NCBI RefSeq assembly: GCF_965208555.1
Contig: NZ_OZ242342.1
Coordinates: 3,472,001-3,536,000 of the forward strand
From: Poriferisodalis sp965208555
GTDB lineage: Bacteria > Actinomycetota > Acidimicrobiia > Acidimicrobiales > Poriferisodalaceae
DNA length: 64,000 nucleotides
Direction: 5' to 3'
Shown here one piece after another: positions 42,500 to 50,826 of this stretch. The position numbers were made by a program, and so were the translations under genes. The notes under the pieces are model-generated. The model was not told where the DNA came from and did no database searches. It was given only the letters and a program-made list of their open reading frames with translations. How positions within the stretch are numbered: position 1 is the stretch's first letter; each line of letters begins with the position of its first letter.

Positions 42500-44947
42500 A
42501 TGGCCGGACCCACCGCACCGACGACGATCGCACGCGAGATCCACGAGATCGATGTCGCCGACGAGATGCGAGATTCCTTCATGCCGTACGCGCTGTCGGT
42601 GACGACGGCGCGGGCAATCCCCGACGTCCGCGACGGCCTCAAGCCGGTGCAGCGGCGGATCCTCTACGTGATGGACGACCTGGGGCTGCGGCCCGGCACG
42701 CCGTTTCGCAAGTCCGCCGGCGTGGTGGGGGAGGTGATGGGCAAGTACCACCCCCACGGCGACAGCGCCATCTACGAGGCGATGGTCCGCATGGGTCAGG
42801 ACTTCGCCATGTCGGTACCGCTGGTGGAACCCAAGGGCAACTTCGGCAGCCTCGACGACCCGCCGGCCGCCTATCGCTATACCGAGGCACGTCTGAGCCC
42901 CGCCGCGATGACGATGGTGACCGGCATTGACGAGAACACCGTCGATCTGGTGCCCAACTTCGACGGCGAGCGCCTCGAGCCCGAATGCCTCCCGGCTCTG
43001 CTGCCGAACCTGCTGGTCAACGGCGCCAGCGGCATCGCCGTCGGGATGGCCACCAACATGGCCCCGCACAACCTGGCAGAGATCTGCGCCGCGCTGAAGC
43101 TGGTGCTGCGCCAGCGGCGTCCCAAGCCCACGACGGCTGAGCTGATGAGCCTCATTCCGGGCCCGGACTTCCCGGGCGGCGGGATCGTGATCGTCGACGA
43201 CTCCCTGGCGGAGGCGTACGAGACGGGCCGCGGAACGGTCCGCATCCGGGCGAAAGCCCACATCGAGCCGCTGACTGCACGCCGCGACGGAATCGTCGTG
43301 ACCGAGCTGCCCTACATGGTTGGGCCCGAGCGCGTGCAGGCCAAGGTCCGGGAGTTGGTTTCGAATGGACGCCTCGAGGGCGTGGCGGCGGTGAACGACC
43401 TCTCGGACCGGACGCACGGCCTGCGACTGGTGATCGAGACCAAGCCAGGCGTCAATGCCCACGCAGTGCTCTCGGAGCTGTGGAGCCTGACCCCGCTGGA
43501 GGACACCTTCGGCATCAACAACGTGGCGCTCGTGGACGGGGTGCCCCGCCAGCTCGGCCTGCTGGCGCTGTGCGAGCACTACGTCGCGCACCGCCTCGAG
43601 GTCATCACCCGCCGGACGCAGTACCGGCTGGATCGCGCAGCCGAACGGGAGCACATCCTGGCGGGACTGCTGGTCGCGCTCGACAACATCGACCTGGTCA
43701 TTTCGATCATCCGGGGCGCAGCCGACGTGGCGTCTGCACGAGCCGAGCTGATGGAGCGCCTGGACCTCTCGGAGATCCAGGCCAATCACATCTTGGACAT
43801 GCAGCTGCGGCGGCTCACGGCACTCGAGACGCAGCGCCTGCGCGATGAGCTCGACGACGTGCGGGAGGCCATCGAGGGCTACCGCAAGATCTTGGCGTCC
43901 GACGCACGGCGGCGGACGATCGTCGAGCGGGAGCTGGACGAGCTGGTCGAGCAGTTCGCGGCGCCGCGCCGAACCGAGATCAGCCACCGCGACGACATCG
44001 TGACCCTCGCGGCCGCGATGGGGGAGGGGGGAGCAGACGGCACCCTCGATCTCGAACGCGACATTTCCTCCGATGAGCGCACCAGCCTCGTGACGCTGTC
44101 CACTTCGGGCTTGCTGGGCCGCCGCCATGAAGAGGACCCGCTGAACGCCAAACCGGGTCGCCACGACGTGCTGGTGGCCACAACGACGGCCTCAGATTTC
44201 GACGTAGTGCACCTGGTGACCGACCGGGGGAGGGTCTTGCGCACCGAGGTGCGGTCGATTCCCGAGATGCTGCGGGGAAGCCGCGGCGCACCAGTGCGGG
44301 AGATGTTCTCGCTGGCGCGCGGCGAGCAACCGGTTGCGCTGTTCGGTCATGCCGCCGCCCCGATCGCGCTCGTGACGCGTGCTGGCATAGCGAAGCGGCT
44401 CGACGCCGGTTCGCTGGCCTCGGTGCGCAGCGGCAATACCGTGATCTCGCTGAGCGACGGCGACCGGGTCATCGCCGCCTTCGATGCTCCCGACGGCTCG
44501 GAGATCGCTCTGGTCTCCACGACGGGACATGCGCTCCGATTCGAGGCAGAAGCGCTCACCGTGCGGGGCCCCGGCGCAGCCGGTGTCACCGGCATGAAGC
44601 TGCGACCCGGTGCCACTGTCCTGGCGGCCGCAGCAGTGTCGTTCGGGGCACTGGTGGTGCTGGTCACCGACGAGGGCGCTGCGAAGGTCACCGAGATTTC
44701 GGACGTGCCGTCGCGGGGACGGGGCACCGCAGGCTCGCCGACAGTGAAGCTGGCCGGCTTCGAGACGCAGATCGTCTACGGATGGGTAGGTCTCAACCGC
44801 CAGCTTGCGGCGGTCGTGGCCCCCCACGACGGCACCGGTTCACCCGATCCGGTGCCGCAGCGACCCGACATCTCGCCGACCCGGCGCAATGGGCCGGCCA
44901 AGCGGACGGCCCAGCGCATTTTGTCGTTGGGGGAGTACCGGTTCTGA
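42500..44947 (+). CDS. parC: Type IIA topoisomerase A subunit, topoisomerase IV-like
   Basis: An 815-residue DNA breakage-reunion subunit. The conserved start is MPYALSVTTARAIPDVRDGLKPVQRR, with HPHGDSAIYEAMVRMGQDF and the catalytic Tyr near residue 126 in YRYTEARLS. The C-terminal beta-pinwheel is present but lacks a recognisable GyrA box (QRRGGKG), so decatenation (topo IV-like) is more likely than supercoiling. AAAGGG lies about 10 bases before the ATG. Gene order A then B is the reverse of gyrBA. Its stop shares TGATG with the next start. Confidence 0.85.
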   Translation: MAGPTAPTTIAREIHEIDVADEMRDSFMPYALSVTTARAIPDVRDGLKPVQRRILYVMDDLGLRPGTPFRKSAGVVGEVMGKYHPHGDSAIYEAMVRMGQDFAMSVPLVEPKGNFGSLDDPPAAYRYTEARLSPAAMTMVTGIDENTVDLVPNFDGERLEPECLPALLPNLLVNGASGIAVGMATNMAPHNLAEICAALKLVLRQRRPKPTTAELMSLIPGPDFPGGGIVIVDDSLAEAYETGRGTVRIRAKAHIEPLTARRDGIVVTELPYMVGPERVQAKVRELVSNGRLEGVAAVNDLSDRTHGLRLVIETKPGVNAHAVLSELWSLTPLEDTFGINNVALVDGVPRQLGLLALCEHYVAHRLEVITRRTQYRLDRAAEREHILAGLLVALDNIDLVISIIRGAADVASARAELMERLDLSEIQANHILDMQLRRLTALETQRLRDELDDVREAIEGYRKILASDARRRTIVERELDELVEQFAAPRRTEISHRDDIVTLAAAMGEGGADGTLDLERDISSDERTSLVTLSTSGLLGRRHEEDPLNAKPGRHDVLVATTTASDFDVVHLVTDRGRVLRTEVRSIPEMLRGSRGAPVREMFSLARGEQPVALFGHAAAPIALVTRAGIAKRLDAGSLASVRSGNTVISLSDGDRVIAAFDAPDGSEIALVSTTGHALRFEAEALTVRGPGAAGVTGMKLRPGATVLAAAAVSFGALVVLVTDEGAAKVTEISDVPSRGRGTAGSPTVKLAGFETQIVYGWVGLNRQLAAVVAPHDGTGSPDPVPQRPDISPTRRNGPAKRTAQRILSLGEYRF

Positions 44948-47091
44948 TGGCACCATCGGCGTCATCGACGACCCGCAGAACCTCGAAGGGACAGCCGCTC
45001 ACGATGGCCGACGCCGCCGACCCCGATTCGGGCGAGACTTCTCCGCCCGCCGGCAGAGTGCCTCGCGAAGGTGACTACGACGCGAGCTCCATCGAGGTGC
45101 TCGAAGGCCTCGAAGCGGTGCGCAAGCGCCCCGGCATGTACATCGGGGGCACCGGCTCGGGCGGCTTGACGCATCTGCTGTGGGAGATCATCGACAACGC
45201 GGTAGACGAGGCCGCCGCCGGACACGGCAAGCTGATCGAGATCACGCTGCATGGCGACGGCTCCTACGAGGTGGTCGACCGGGGCCGCGGCATCCCGATC
45301 GACATCAAGCACGACAACACCACCGCCGTCGAGGTGGTGTTCACCGAGCTGCACGCCGGCGGCAAGTTCGGCAACGGCGCGTACGGCGCCTCCGGGGGAC
45401 TGCACGGCGTTGGCGCCTCAGTGGTCAACGCGCTCTCGAGCCGGATGGAAGTCGATGTGCATCGCAAAGGCGCCACGCACCGCCTCGAGTTCAAGAATCG
45501 AAAGGCCGGTCACACCGACAGCGCCGGCCGCTTCCGCGAGAGCCACAAGCTCAAGCGGGTCGGGCGGGTGTCGTCGGGCCGCACCGGGACGCGCGTGCGG
45601 TTCTGGCCGGACGCCGAGATCTTCGACCCCGCTGCCACCGTGGACTTCGACGAAGTGCGCGAGCGCATCACCCAGGTCTGCTTCCTGGTGCCCAAGGTCA
45701 AGATCAGCATCGCCGATCGCCGCCGGGAACCTGCTGTGGTCGAGGAGATCGTCTCGGGCGGCGGCCTGGGCGACTACGTCGACAAGCTGGCCGGCACCGA
45801 CGAGCCGGTGACCGGGCTGATCCGGCTGACCGGCGCGGAATCCTTCACCGAACGTGTGCCGGTGGACGGCAAGCTCACCGACGTCGAGCGGCACTGCGAC
45901 GTGGAGGTCGCGCTTCGCTGGACCCGTGCCTACGCCACGCGCATCGTCGGCTTCGTGAACACCATTCCGACCCCCGAGGGCGGCACCCACATCGCCGGAT
46001 TCGAACGAGCGCTCACCACGGCGGTGAACTCTGCTCTGGCTGAGGCCGATCCTCGCAAGCTGCGACGCCTCAAGGATGACGCCCGGGCGCAGCGGGAGGA
46101 CGCCCAGGAGGGCCTTGTGGCAGTGGTGCGGGCGACATTTGTCGAACCGCAGTTCCGGGGCCAGACCAAGCGGGAGCTGGGCACGCCGCAGGTACAACGG
46201 ATCGTGGCCAACGTCGTGCGTGAGGGGCTGCGGGCGTGGTTCGACGGCAGCCATCCCGGATCGCGCAAGACCCACGTGCGGGCGCTGATCGACAAGCTGG
46301 CAGACGCCGTGGTGAACCGGGTGGAATCCCGGCGGGCGCTCGACCAGCGGCGAAAGGCGGCTGCACTGGGCACCAACGGCATGCCCGACAAGCTGGCTGA
46401 TTGCCGCCTGCACCCCGAAGGCGAGCTGCTGATCGTGGAGGGCGACTCCGCGGCCGGCCCGGCGAAACGGGCCCGTGACAGCGCTTGGCAGGCGGTGCTG
46501 CCATTGCGGGGCAAGGTGGTGAACGCCGGCAAGGGCACGCTGCGGTCGGTGCTCGACAACGCTGAGGCAACGGCTCTGTTCACCGCGCTGGGAGCAGGCT
46601 CGGGCCACGATTTCGACGCCGACTCATGCCGATATGAGCGCGTCGTGCTGCTGGCTGACGCGGATGTAGACGGCAGCCACATTCGATGCCTCGTGCTGAC
46701 CCTCATGTACCACTACATGCGGCCGCTGCTGGAGGGCGGCCGGGTGTACGCAGCCCAGCCGCCGACGCACGCGTTCACCATCGGCGCAGACAAGCGATTC
46801 GTCTATTCCGATGCCGAGCGAGAGGCGCTTGTGGCCGAACTCGACGCTGCCGGGCGCCGCTACCGGCTGACCAGATTCAAGGGGCTGGGCGAGATGGACG
46901 ATGACGAGCTCTTCGAGACCACGCTCAACCCCGACACTCGAGTGCTGCGCAAAATCGGCTTGGGCGAGGCACGTGCAGAGCAATCCCGTGCAGCGGAGGC
47001 CTTCAAAGTGATGATGGGCTCGGAGGTGGAACCCCGCCGCAAGTTCATCGTCAAGCACAGCCAGGCCTACGGACAAGCCCTCGACATCTGA
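44947..47091 (+). CDS. parE: Type IIA topoisomerase B subunit, topoisomerase IV-like
   Basis: A 714-residue ATPase subunit. GHKL motifs include EIIDNAVDEAAAGHG and DRGRGIPIDIKHD; TOPRIM motifs are EGDSAAGPAKRARDS (about 498) and LLADADVDGSHI (about 571). EGDSAAGPAK differs from the gyrase EGDSAGGSAK and resembles the actinobacterial ParE-like group. The ATG at 44947 overlaps the parC stop (TGATG) and follows GGGGGAG; the ATG at 45004 is the alternative. Strict pairing with ParC is expected. Confidence 0.87.
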   Translation: MAPSASSTTRRTSKGQPLTMADAADPDSGETSPPAGRVPREGDYDASSIEVLEGLEAVRKRPGMYIGGTGSGGLTHLLWEIIDNAVDEAAAGHGKLIEITLHGDGSYEVVDRGRGIPIDIKHDNTTAVEVVFTELHAGGKFGNGAYGASGGLHGVGASVVNALSSRMEVDVHRKGATHRLEFKNRKAGHTDSAGRFRESHKLKRVGRVSSGRTGTRVRFWPDAEIFDPAATVDFDEVRERITQVCFLVPKVKISIADRRREPAVVEEIVSGGGLGDYVDKLAGTDEPVTGLIRLTGAESFTERVPVDGKLTDVERHCDVEVALRWTRAYATRIVGFVNTIPTPEGGTHIAGFERALTTAVNSALAEADPRKLRRLKDDARAQREDAQEGLVAVVRATFVEPQFRGQTKRELGTPQVQRIVANVVREGLRAWFDGSHPGSRKTHVRALIDKLADAVVNRVESRRALDQRRKAAALGTNGMPDKLADCRLHPEGELLIVEGDSAAGPAKRARDSAWQAVLPLRGKVVNAGKGTLRSVLDNAEATALFTALGAGSGHDFDADSCRYERVVLLADADVDGSHIRCLVLTLMYHYMRPLLEGGRVYAAQPPTHAFTIGADKRFVYSDAEREALVAELDAAGRRYRLTRFKGLGEMDDDELFETTLNPDTRVLRKIGLGEARAEQSRAAEAFKVMMGSEVEPRRKFIVKHSQAYGQALDI

Positions 47092-47141
47092 AGCATCTGC
47101 GGTGACCGGTTCCGCTGCTGAGACTGCCGAACTGGACCTCA

Positions 47142-47169
47142 AACGCCGATAATAGACATTATGTCAAGT
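47142..47169 (+). other. dif: dif site for XerC/XerD chromosome-dimer resolution
   Basis: The 28 bases divide as an 11-base XerC-type arm (AACGCCGATAA), a 6-base centre (TAGACA) and an 11-base XerD-type arm (TTATGTCAAGT). The right arm differs from the E. coli dif XerD arm at two positions, and 18 of 28 bases match E. coli dif overall. From memory, the actinobacterial dif consensus agrees with all but the first two bases. The AT-rich palindrome stands out in GC-rich DNA. It is single copy here, in the spacer between convergent parE and a lysozyme-like gene. Confidence 0.88.
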
Positions 47170-47243
47170 TGAGCAATTTCGGCCGGACAGCCATGGCTGG
47201 CGCGCCGGATCACGATCGGCCGGAAAGGGACCGGCGCGGTTCC

Positions 47244-48065
47244 CTACAGCGACTTCTCCGCTGCCTGGCAGGCGTATGTGGCACGCATCTCGTCGCTGAA
47301 ACACCACGGACGCCACCCGTAGCGCTCCCAGAGCGCGTAGGCAGTTTCGACATTGATCGCCGGGTCCAGCCAGGCGTCGCACGGCGATGCCGGCAGGCTG
47401 CCAGTGTCGTACCTCGCTTCCTTGGCCCGGTAGCACCATTGGGCGGTCGTCGTTGACTGCGTGCGACCGTCACAGCGAAGATCCACCGGCGCGACGGAGG
47501 CAGGAAGACTGTGCACGTCGGGCAGCCCGTCAATGGCCTTGCCGGCCCAGCAGGTGGCGTTGAGCTGCAGGAGCCCCCAATCGTTGGTGATGGACACCAG
47601 TCGAGCGTTGCACCTCGACTCTCGCCAAGCCATGGCGAGCACCACATCGGCATTCCAGCTTTTGCCGTCGACGATCAGGCTGTGGAATGTTCTGCACTCG
47701 GCTTGTTCGCCGTCGTTGGGCAGGAATGGTTGTTCGTGCGCGGGCTCGATCACTGCGGTGGCGGTCTGGATCGGTGAAAGAGGCAGATTGGGGTGCTCCC
47801 CCACCGAGTTCGCGGTGATGCCGGGCTCGCGGTACCGGCGCCTGATGACCGGCAACTGCGGTGCCGGGATCGGCTCTTCGAGCACGCCTGCAGTGGTGTA
47901 GGTGCTCTCGCTGGCGGCCTGCGGCTCGTGCGTTCGCGGGTCAGGGATCTCGAGGCGCGCTGTCCCGGTCGCGGTGACGGCGGCAACACCCGCCACGATG
48001 GACCCTGCGACGGCGAGTGTCGCCGCGGCGGTGAGGAATTTCTTGCGCTGTGCAGTGAACTTCAT
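47244..48065 (-). CDS. Secreted lysozyme/transglycosylase-like protein
   Basis: A 273-residue exported protein. The signal peptide is basic then hydrophobic (MKFTAQRKKFLTAAATLAV onward). A proline-rich linker follows. The C-terminal domain has VLAMAWRESRCNARLVS and NDWGLLQLNATCW, the Glu and GLLQ/N pattern of SLT/lysozyme-like folds. Several cysteines suggest disulphides. It probably cleaves peptidoglycan. The ATG at 48065 is preferred over the frame start at 48086. It is convergent with parE across the dif site. Confidence 0.75.
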   Translation of the reverse strand: MKFTAQRKKFLTAAATLAVAGSIVAGVAAVTATGTARLEIPDPRTHEPQAASESTYTTAGVLEEPIPAPQLPVIRRRYREPGITANSVGEHPNLPLSPIQTATAVIEPAHEQPFLPNDGEQAECRTFHSLIVDGKSWNADVVLAMAWRESRCNARLVSITNDWGLLQLNATCWAGKAIDGLPDVHSLPASVAPVDLRCDGRTQSTTTAQWCYRAKEARYDTGSLPASPCDAWLDPAINVETAYALWERYGWRPWCFSDEMRATYACQAAEKSL

Positions 48066-48131
48066 TGCCTGAGGGGGGGTGGGCAAACGAGGCGGGAGCC
48101 TAGGTCTGCGCGACGCTCAGGGCGCGGCACA

Positions 48132-48223
48132 CTCCGGCAGCCCGCAGCGTTGGAGGCGGCTGCCTCCCGGCAGCCCACTGTGTTGGATGCTGCTGCCTCC
48201 CGGCAGCCCGGGAGGCGGTTGGG
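48132..48223. repeat. Imperfect 32-33-base tandem repeat with hairpin
   Basis: Units begin at 48132, 48164 and 48197, each starting CTCC(C)GGCAGCCC and ending near GCTGC. The last unit forms a perfect hairpin: CTCCCGG at 48197-48203, loop CAGC, CCGGGAG at 48208-48214. The array lies in the 242-base spacer between divergent genes, about 85 bases before the amidohydrolase start, so it may be regulatory. Confidence 0.8.
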
Positions 48224-48307
48224 TAGCGTGAAGGTTCGATGCCGACGCGGTTCGTGGCCGCCGGCAACGGTTGGGACTGATCGAGGCGAGCACACCGGGG
48301 GCAAGCG

Positions 48308-50044
48308 ATGAGCGCTGAGTTCGACATTCACATCAAGGGCGGGACGGTCGTCGACGGCACCCGCGTGCCTCGCTACAAGGGCGACGTCTGGATCCGCGAC
48401 GGCAAAGTGGCTCAGCTCGGCGGCCGTCCGCAGGGCGCAGCCGAACGGGAGATCGACGCCACGGGCAAGATCGTGGCACCCGGCTTTGTCGACCTGCACA
48501 CCCACTACGACGCTCAGATCCGCTGGGATCCGTGGTGCACCATCTCGGGCTACCACGGCGTGACCTCGGTGGTGCTCGGAAATTGCGGCTTCGGCTTCGC
48601 ACCGGTCAAGCCCGAGTTTCGCGACCGTTCGATGCTCACGATGACCCGCACCGAAGCGATTCCCTATGAGTCGATGAGGCTGGGCATGGACTGGGACTGG
48701 GAGACCATCCCGGAGTATCTCGACTCGCTGGACCGCGCCCCGAAAGGGGTCAATGTCATCCAGTACATGCCGACGGCGTCGCTGATGACCTACGTCATGG
48801 GCCTCGAGAAGGCCAAAGCGGGCGAACCGGCTTCGGAGAACGAGCGCAAGGAGATGGCCCGGCTCCTGCACGAGGGCATGGACGCCGGACTCTGCGGCTT
48901 CTCCATCCAGCGCCTCGGCCCAGACAGCGTGCAGGCCGACTTTGACGGCTCCCCCATGGTCACCGACATCATGTGCGACGAGGACATCCTGAACTTGGCG
49001 CGCGTGCTGGCGGAGCGGGATGAGGGTTTCATCCAGATCACCCAAGGCACCGGCGACATCCGCGCCGACATCAAGTTCCTCGAGGTGCTCGCGGCCGCAG
49101 CGAGGCGGCCGATCCTGCACAACGTGGTCGCACCTGCCCGCAAGGATCCCGAGGTGCACCGACGCCCGCTGCGCTGGATCGACAAGTGCTGGAACCAGGA
49201 ACTGCCGATCTATGCGCAGTGCGGGACCGGGCGCGCCGGGTTCGCCTTCACGCTCGAGCACTGGAACCTCTACGACGCCTCCCCCGCCTGGCGCGCGGTC
49301 ACCACGGGCTCCAAGGAGGAGAAGATCGAAAAGATGTCCGATCCCGAGCTGCGCAAGGCACTCGTGGACGAAGCCGAGGAGGCCGACCGCCGGTTGCAGG
49401 TCATTCAGGCGGGCGTGGGCGGCAACCCCAAGGGCCTGATCGTCCAAGGCGTCAACCGTCAGGCCGACATGCAGCAGTACGTCGGGCGCTCAGTCGGCGA
49501 TCTGGCCTCCGAACAAGGCAAGCACCCCATCGAGGTCATGCTGGATCTGTCCCTGCAAGGCGACCTCAATGTGGAGTTCCTGGGTCCCGACAAGGGCTCG
49601 AACGCCGAGTTCATGGGCGAGATGATGCAGTCGCCGTACGCCATTCCCGGAGTCTCCGACGGCGGCGCGCACACCAAGTTCTTCAGCGGCGGCTCCTACA
49701 CCACCGACTTTCTGACTTGGCTGGTGCGCGACGAGGGCACGGTGACGCTGGAGGAAGCGCATTACCGGCTCTCGGCACTGGCCGCCCACGCTGCCGGCTT
49801 CAAGGACCGAGGCACGCTGCGCGAGGGCGCCGCCGCCGATGTGGTGGTCTACGACATGGAAGAGCTCGAGATCGACCCGCCATGGATCGGCAACGTCGAA
49901 CACGACCTGCCGGGCGGCGAATGGCGCCGGGTCCAGCGAGCCAAGGGCTACGACCAGATCATCGTCAACGGCGAGATCACCTTCGAATCCGGCGAATGCA
50001 CCGGCGCCACCCCCGGTCGCCTGCTGCGGCATGGCCGCGGCTGA
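48308..50044 (+). CDS. N-acyl-D-amino-acid deacylase family amidohydrolase
   Basis: A 578-residue metal-dependent amidohydrolase of the D-aminoacylase type. It has GFVDLHTHYDAQIRWDPW (HxH metal ligands near residue 63), VTSVVLGNCGFG (Cys ligand), and the late VSDGGAHTKFFSGGSY (catalytic Asp). It would remove an acyl group from a D-amino acid or a related amide. GGGGG precedes the ATG. The stop is inside a 27-base tandem array. Grouped with the DsbA-like and monooxygenase genes, it may form a catabolic unit of unknown substrate. Confidence 0.85.
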   Translation: MSAEFDIHIKGGTVVDGTRVPRYKGDVWIRDGKVAQLGGRPQGAAEREIDATGKIVAPGFVDLHTHYDAQIRWDPWCTISGYHGVTSVVLGNCGFGFAPVKPEFRDRSMLTMTRTEAIPYESMRLGMDWDWETIPEYLDSLDRAPKGVNVIQYMPTASLMTYVMGLEKAKAGEPASENERKEMARLLHEGMDAGLCGFSIQRLGPDSVQADFDGSPMVTDIMCDEDILNLARVLAERDEGFIQITQGTGDIRADIKFLEVLAAAARRPILHNVVAPARKDPEVHRRPLRWIDKCWNQELPIYAQCGTGRAGFAFTLEHWNLYDASPAWRAVTTGSKEEKIEKMSDPELRKALVDEAEEADRRLQVIQAGVGGNPKGLIVQGVNRQADMQQYVGRSVGDLASEQGKHPIEVMLDLSLQGDLNVEFLGPDKGSNAEFMGEMMQSPYAIPGVSDGGAHTKFFSGGSYTTDFLTWLVRDEGTVTLEEAHYRLSALAAHAAGFKDRGTLREGAAADVVVYDMEELEIDPPWIGNVEHDLPGGEWRRVQRAKGYDQIIVNGEITFESGECTGATPGRLLRHGRG

Positions 50045-50109
50045 GCGGCCCATCAATAACGTCGCGGCTGAGCGGCCCAACGGGCACAGCGCGGCTGAGC
50101 GGAGCACTC
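50037..50109. repeat. 27-base tandem repeat carrying in-frame stop codons
   Basis: Units start at 50037, 50064 and 50091 (the last 19 bases long); each opens GCGGCTGAGCGG. The amidohydrolase TGA at 50042-50044 recurs in the same frame at 50069-50071 and 50096-50098. The last unit changes GGCCC to GGAGC, which creates the GGAG ribosome site for the next gene, whose ATG follows at 50110. Confidence 0.9.
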
Positions 50110-50823
50110 ATGACCATTACTGCTGACACCTACGACGGCCCCACCGAGGTCGACTTTCACTTCGACGTGATGTGCCCGTGGGCGTACCAGACCTCCATCT
50201 GGATGCGTGACGTGCGCGACCAGCTCGGGCTGACCGTGAACTGGAAGTTCTTCAGCCTCGAAGAAGTCAACCTGCGCGAAGGCAAGAAGCACCCCTGGGA
50301 GCGCGACTGGAGCTACGGCTGGTCGATGATGCGGATCGGGGCCATCCTGCGGCGCGAGTCCATGGATCTGCTTGATCAGTGGTATGCCGCCTCTGGCCGC
50401 TCCCTGCACGTGGACGGCAACCGTCCGCACAACCCCGACGTGGCTCGGCACCTGCTTGAACAGATCGGAGCCGATCCGGCGATCGTGGACCTGTCCATCT
50501 CCGATCAGAGCACCCACGACGAGATCAAAGCCGAGCATCAGCGGGTCGTCGACTCGGGCGGCTTCGGGGTGCCGACGCTGTACTTCGGCGACACCGCGAT
50601 CTTCGGGCCGGTGCTGCTCGAGCCCCCCACTGGTGACGCAGCGCTGCGCATGTGGGATCTGGTGCTGGGCTGGCTCGAGTTCCCGCACCTGTACGAGATC
50701 CAGCACATGCCCCGGGACGAGAAGAAGATCTTCGACACCTTCCGGCCCTATCTCGAGGCGCGCGACTGGGTGAGCATCAACCGCGGCAAGGAAGTCGGCT
50801 TCGAGCCTCCGGCAGCGGACTGA
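50110..50823 (+). CDS. DsbA/FrnE-like thioredoxin-fold oxidoreductase, single-Cys
   Basis: A 237-residue protein of the DsbA/2-hydroxychromene-2-carboxylate isomerase group. The active site is FDVMCPWAY with Cys22 alone, so it cannot form the CxxC disulphide and may act in a glutathione/mycothiol-type isomerase or transferase reaction. The helical insertion and SGGFGVPTLYFGDTAIFG (cis-Pro loop) fit the family. It lies between the amidohydrolase and monooxygenase genes with 3-65 base gaps. Confidence 0.8.
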   Translation: MTITADTYDGPTEVDFHFDVMCPWAYQTSIWMRDVRDQLGLTVNWKFFSLEEVNLREGKKHPWERDWSYGWSMMRIGAILRRESMDLLDQWYAASGRSLHVDGNRPHNPDVARHLLEQIGADPAIVDLSISDQSTHDEIKAEHQRVVDSGGFGVPTLYFGDTAIFGPVLLEPPTGDAALRMWDLVLGWLEFPHLYEIQHMPRDEKKIFDTFRPYLEARDWVSINRGKEVGFEPPAAD

Positions 50824-50826
50824 GCA

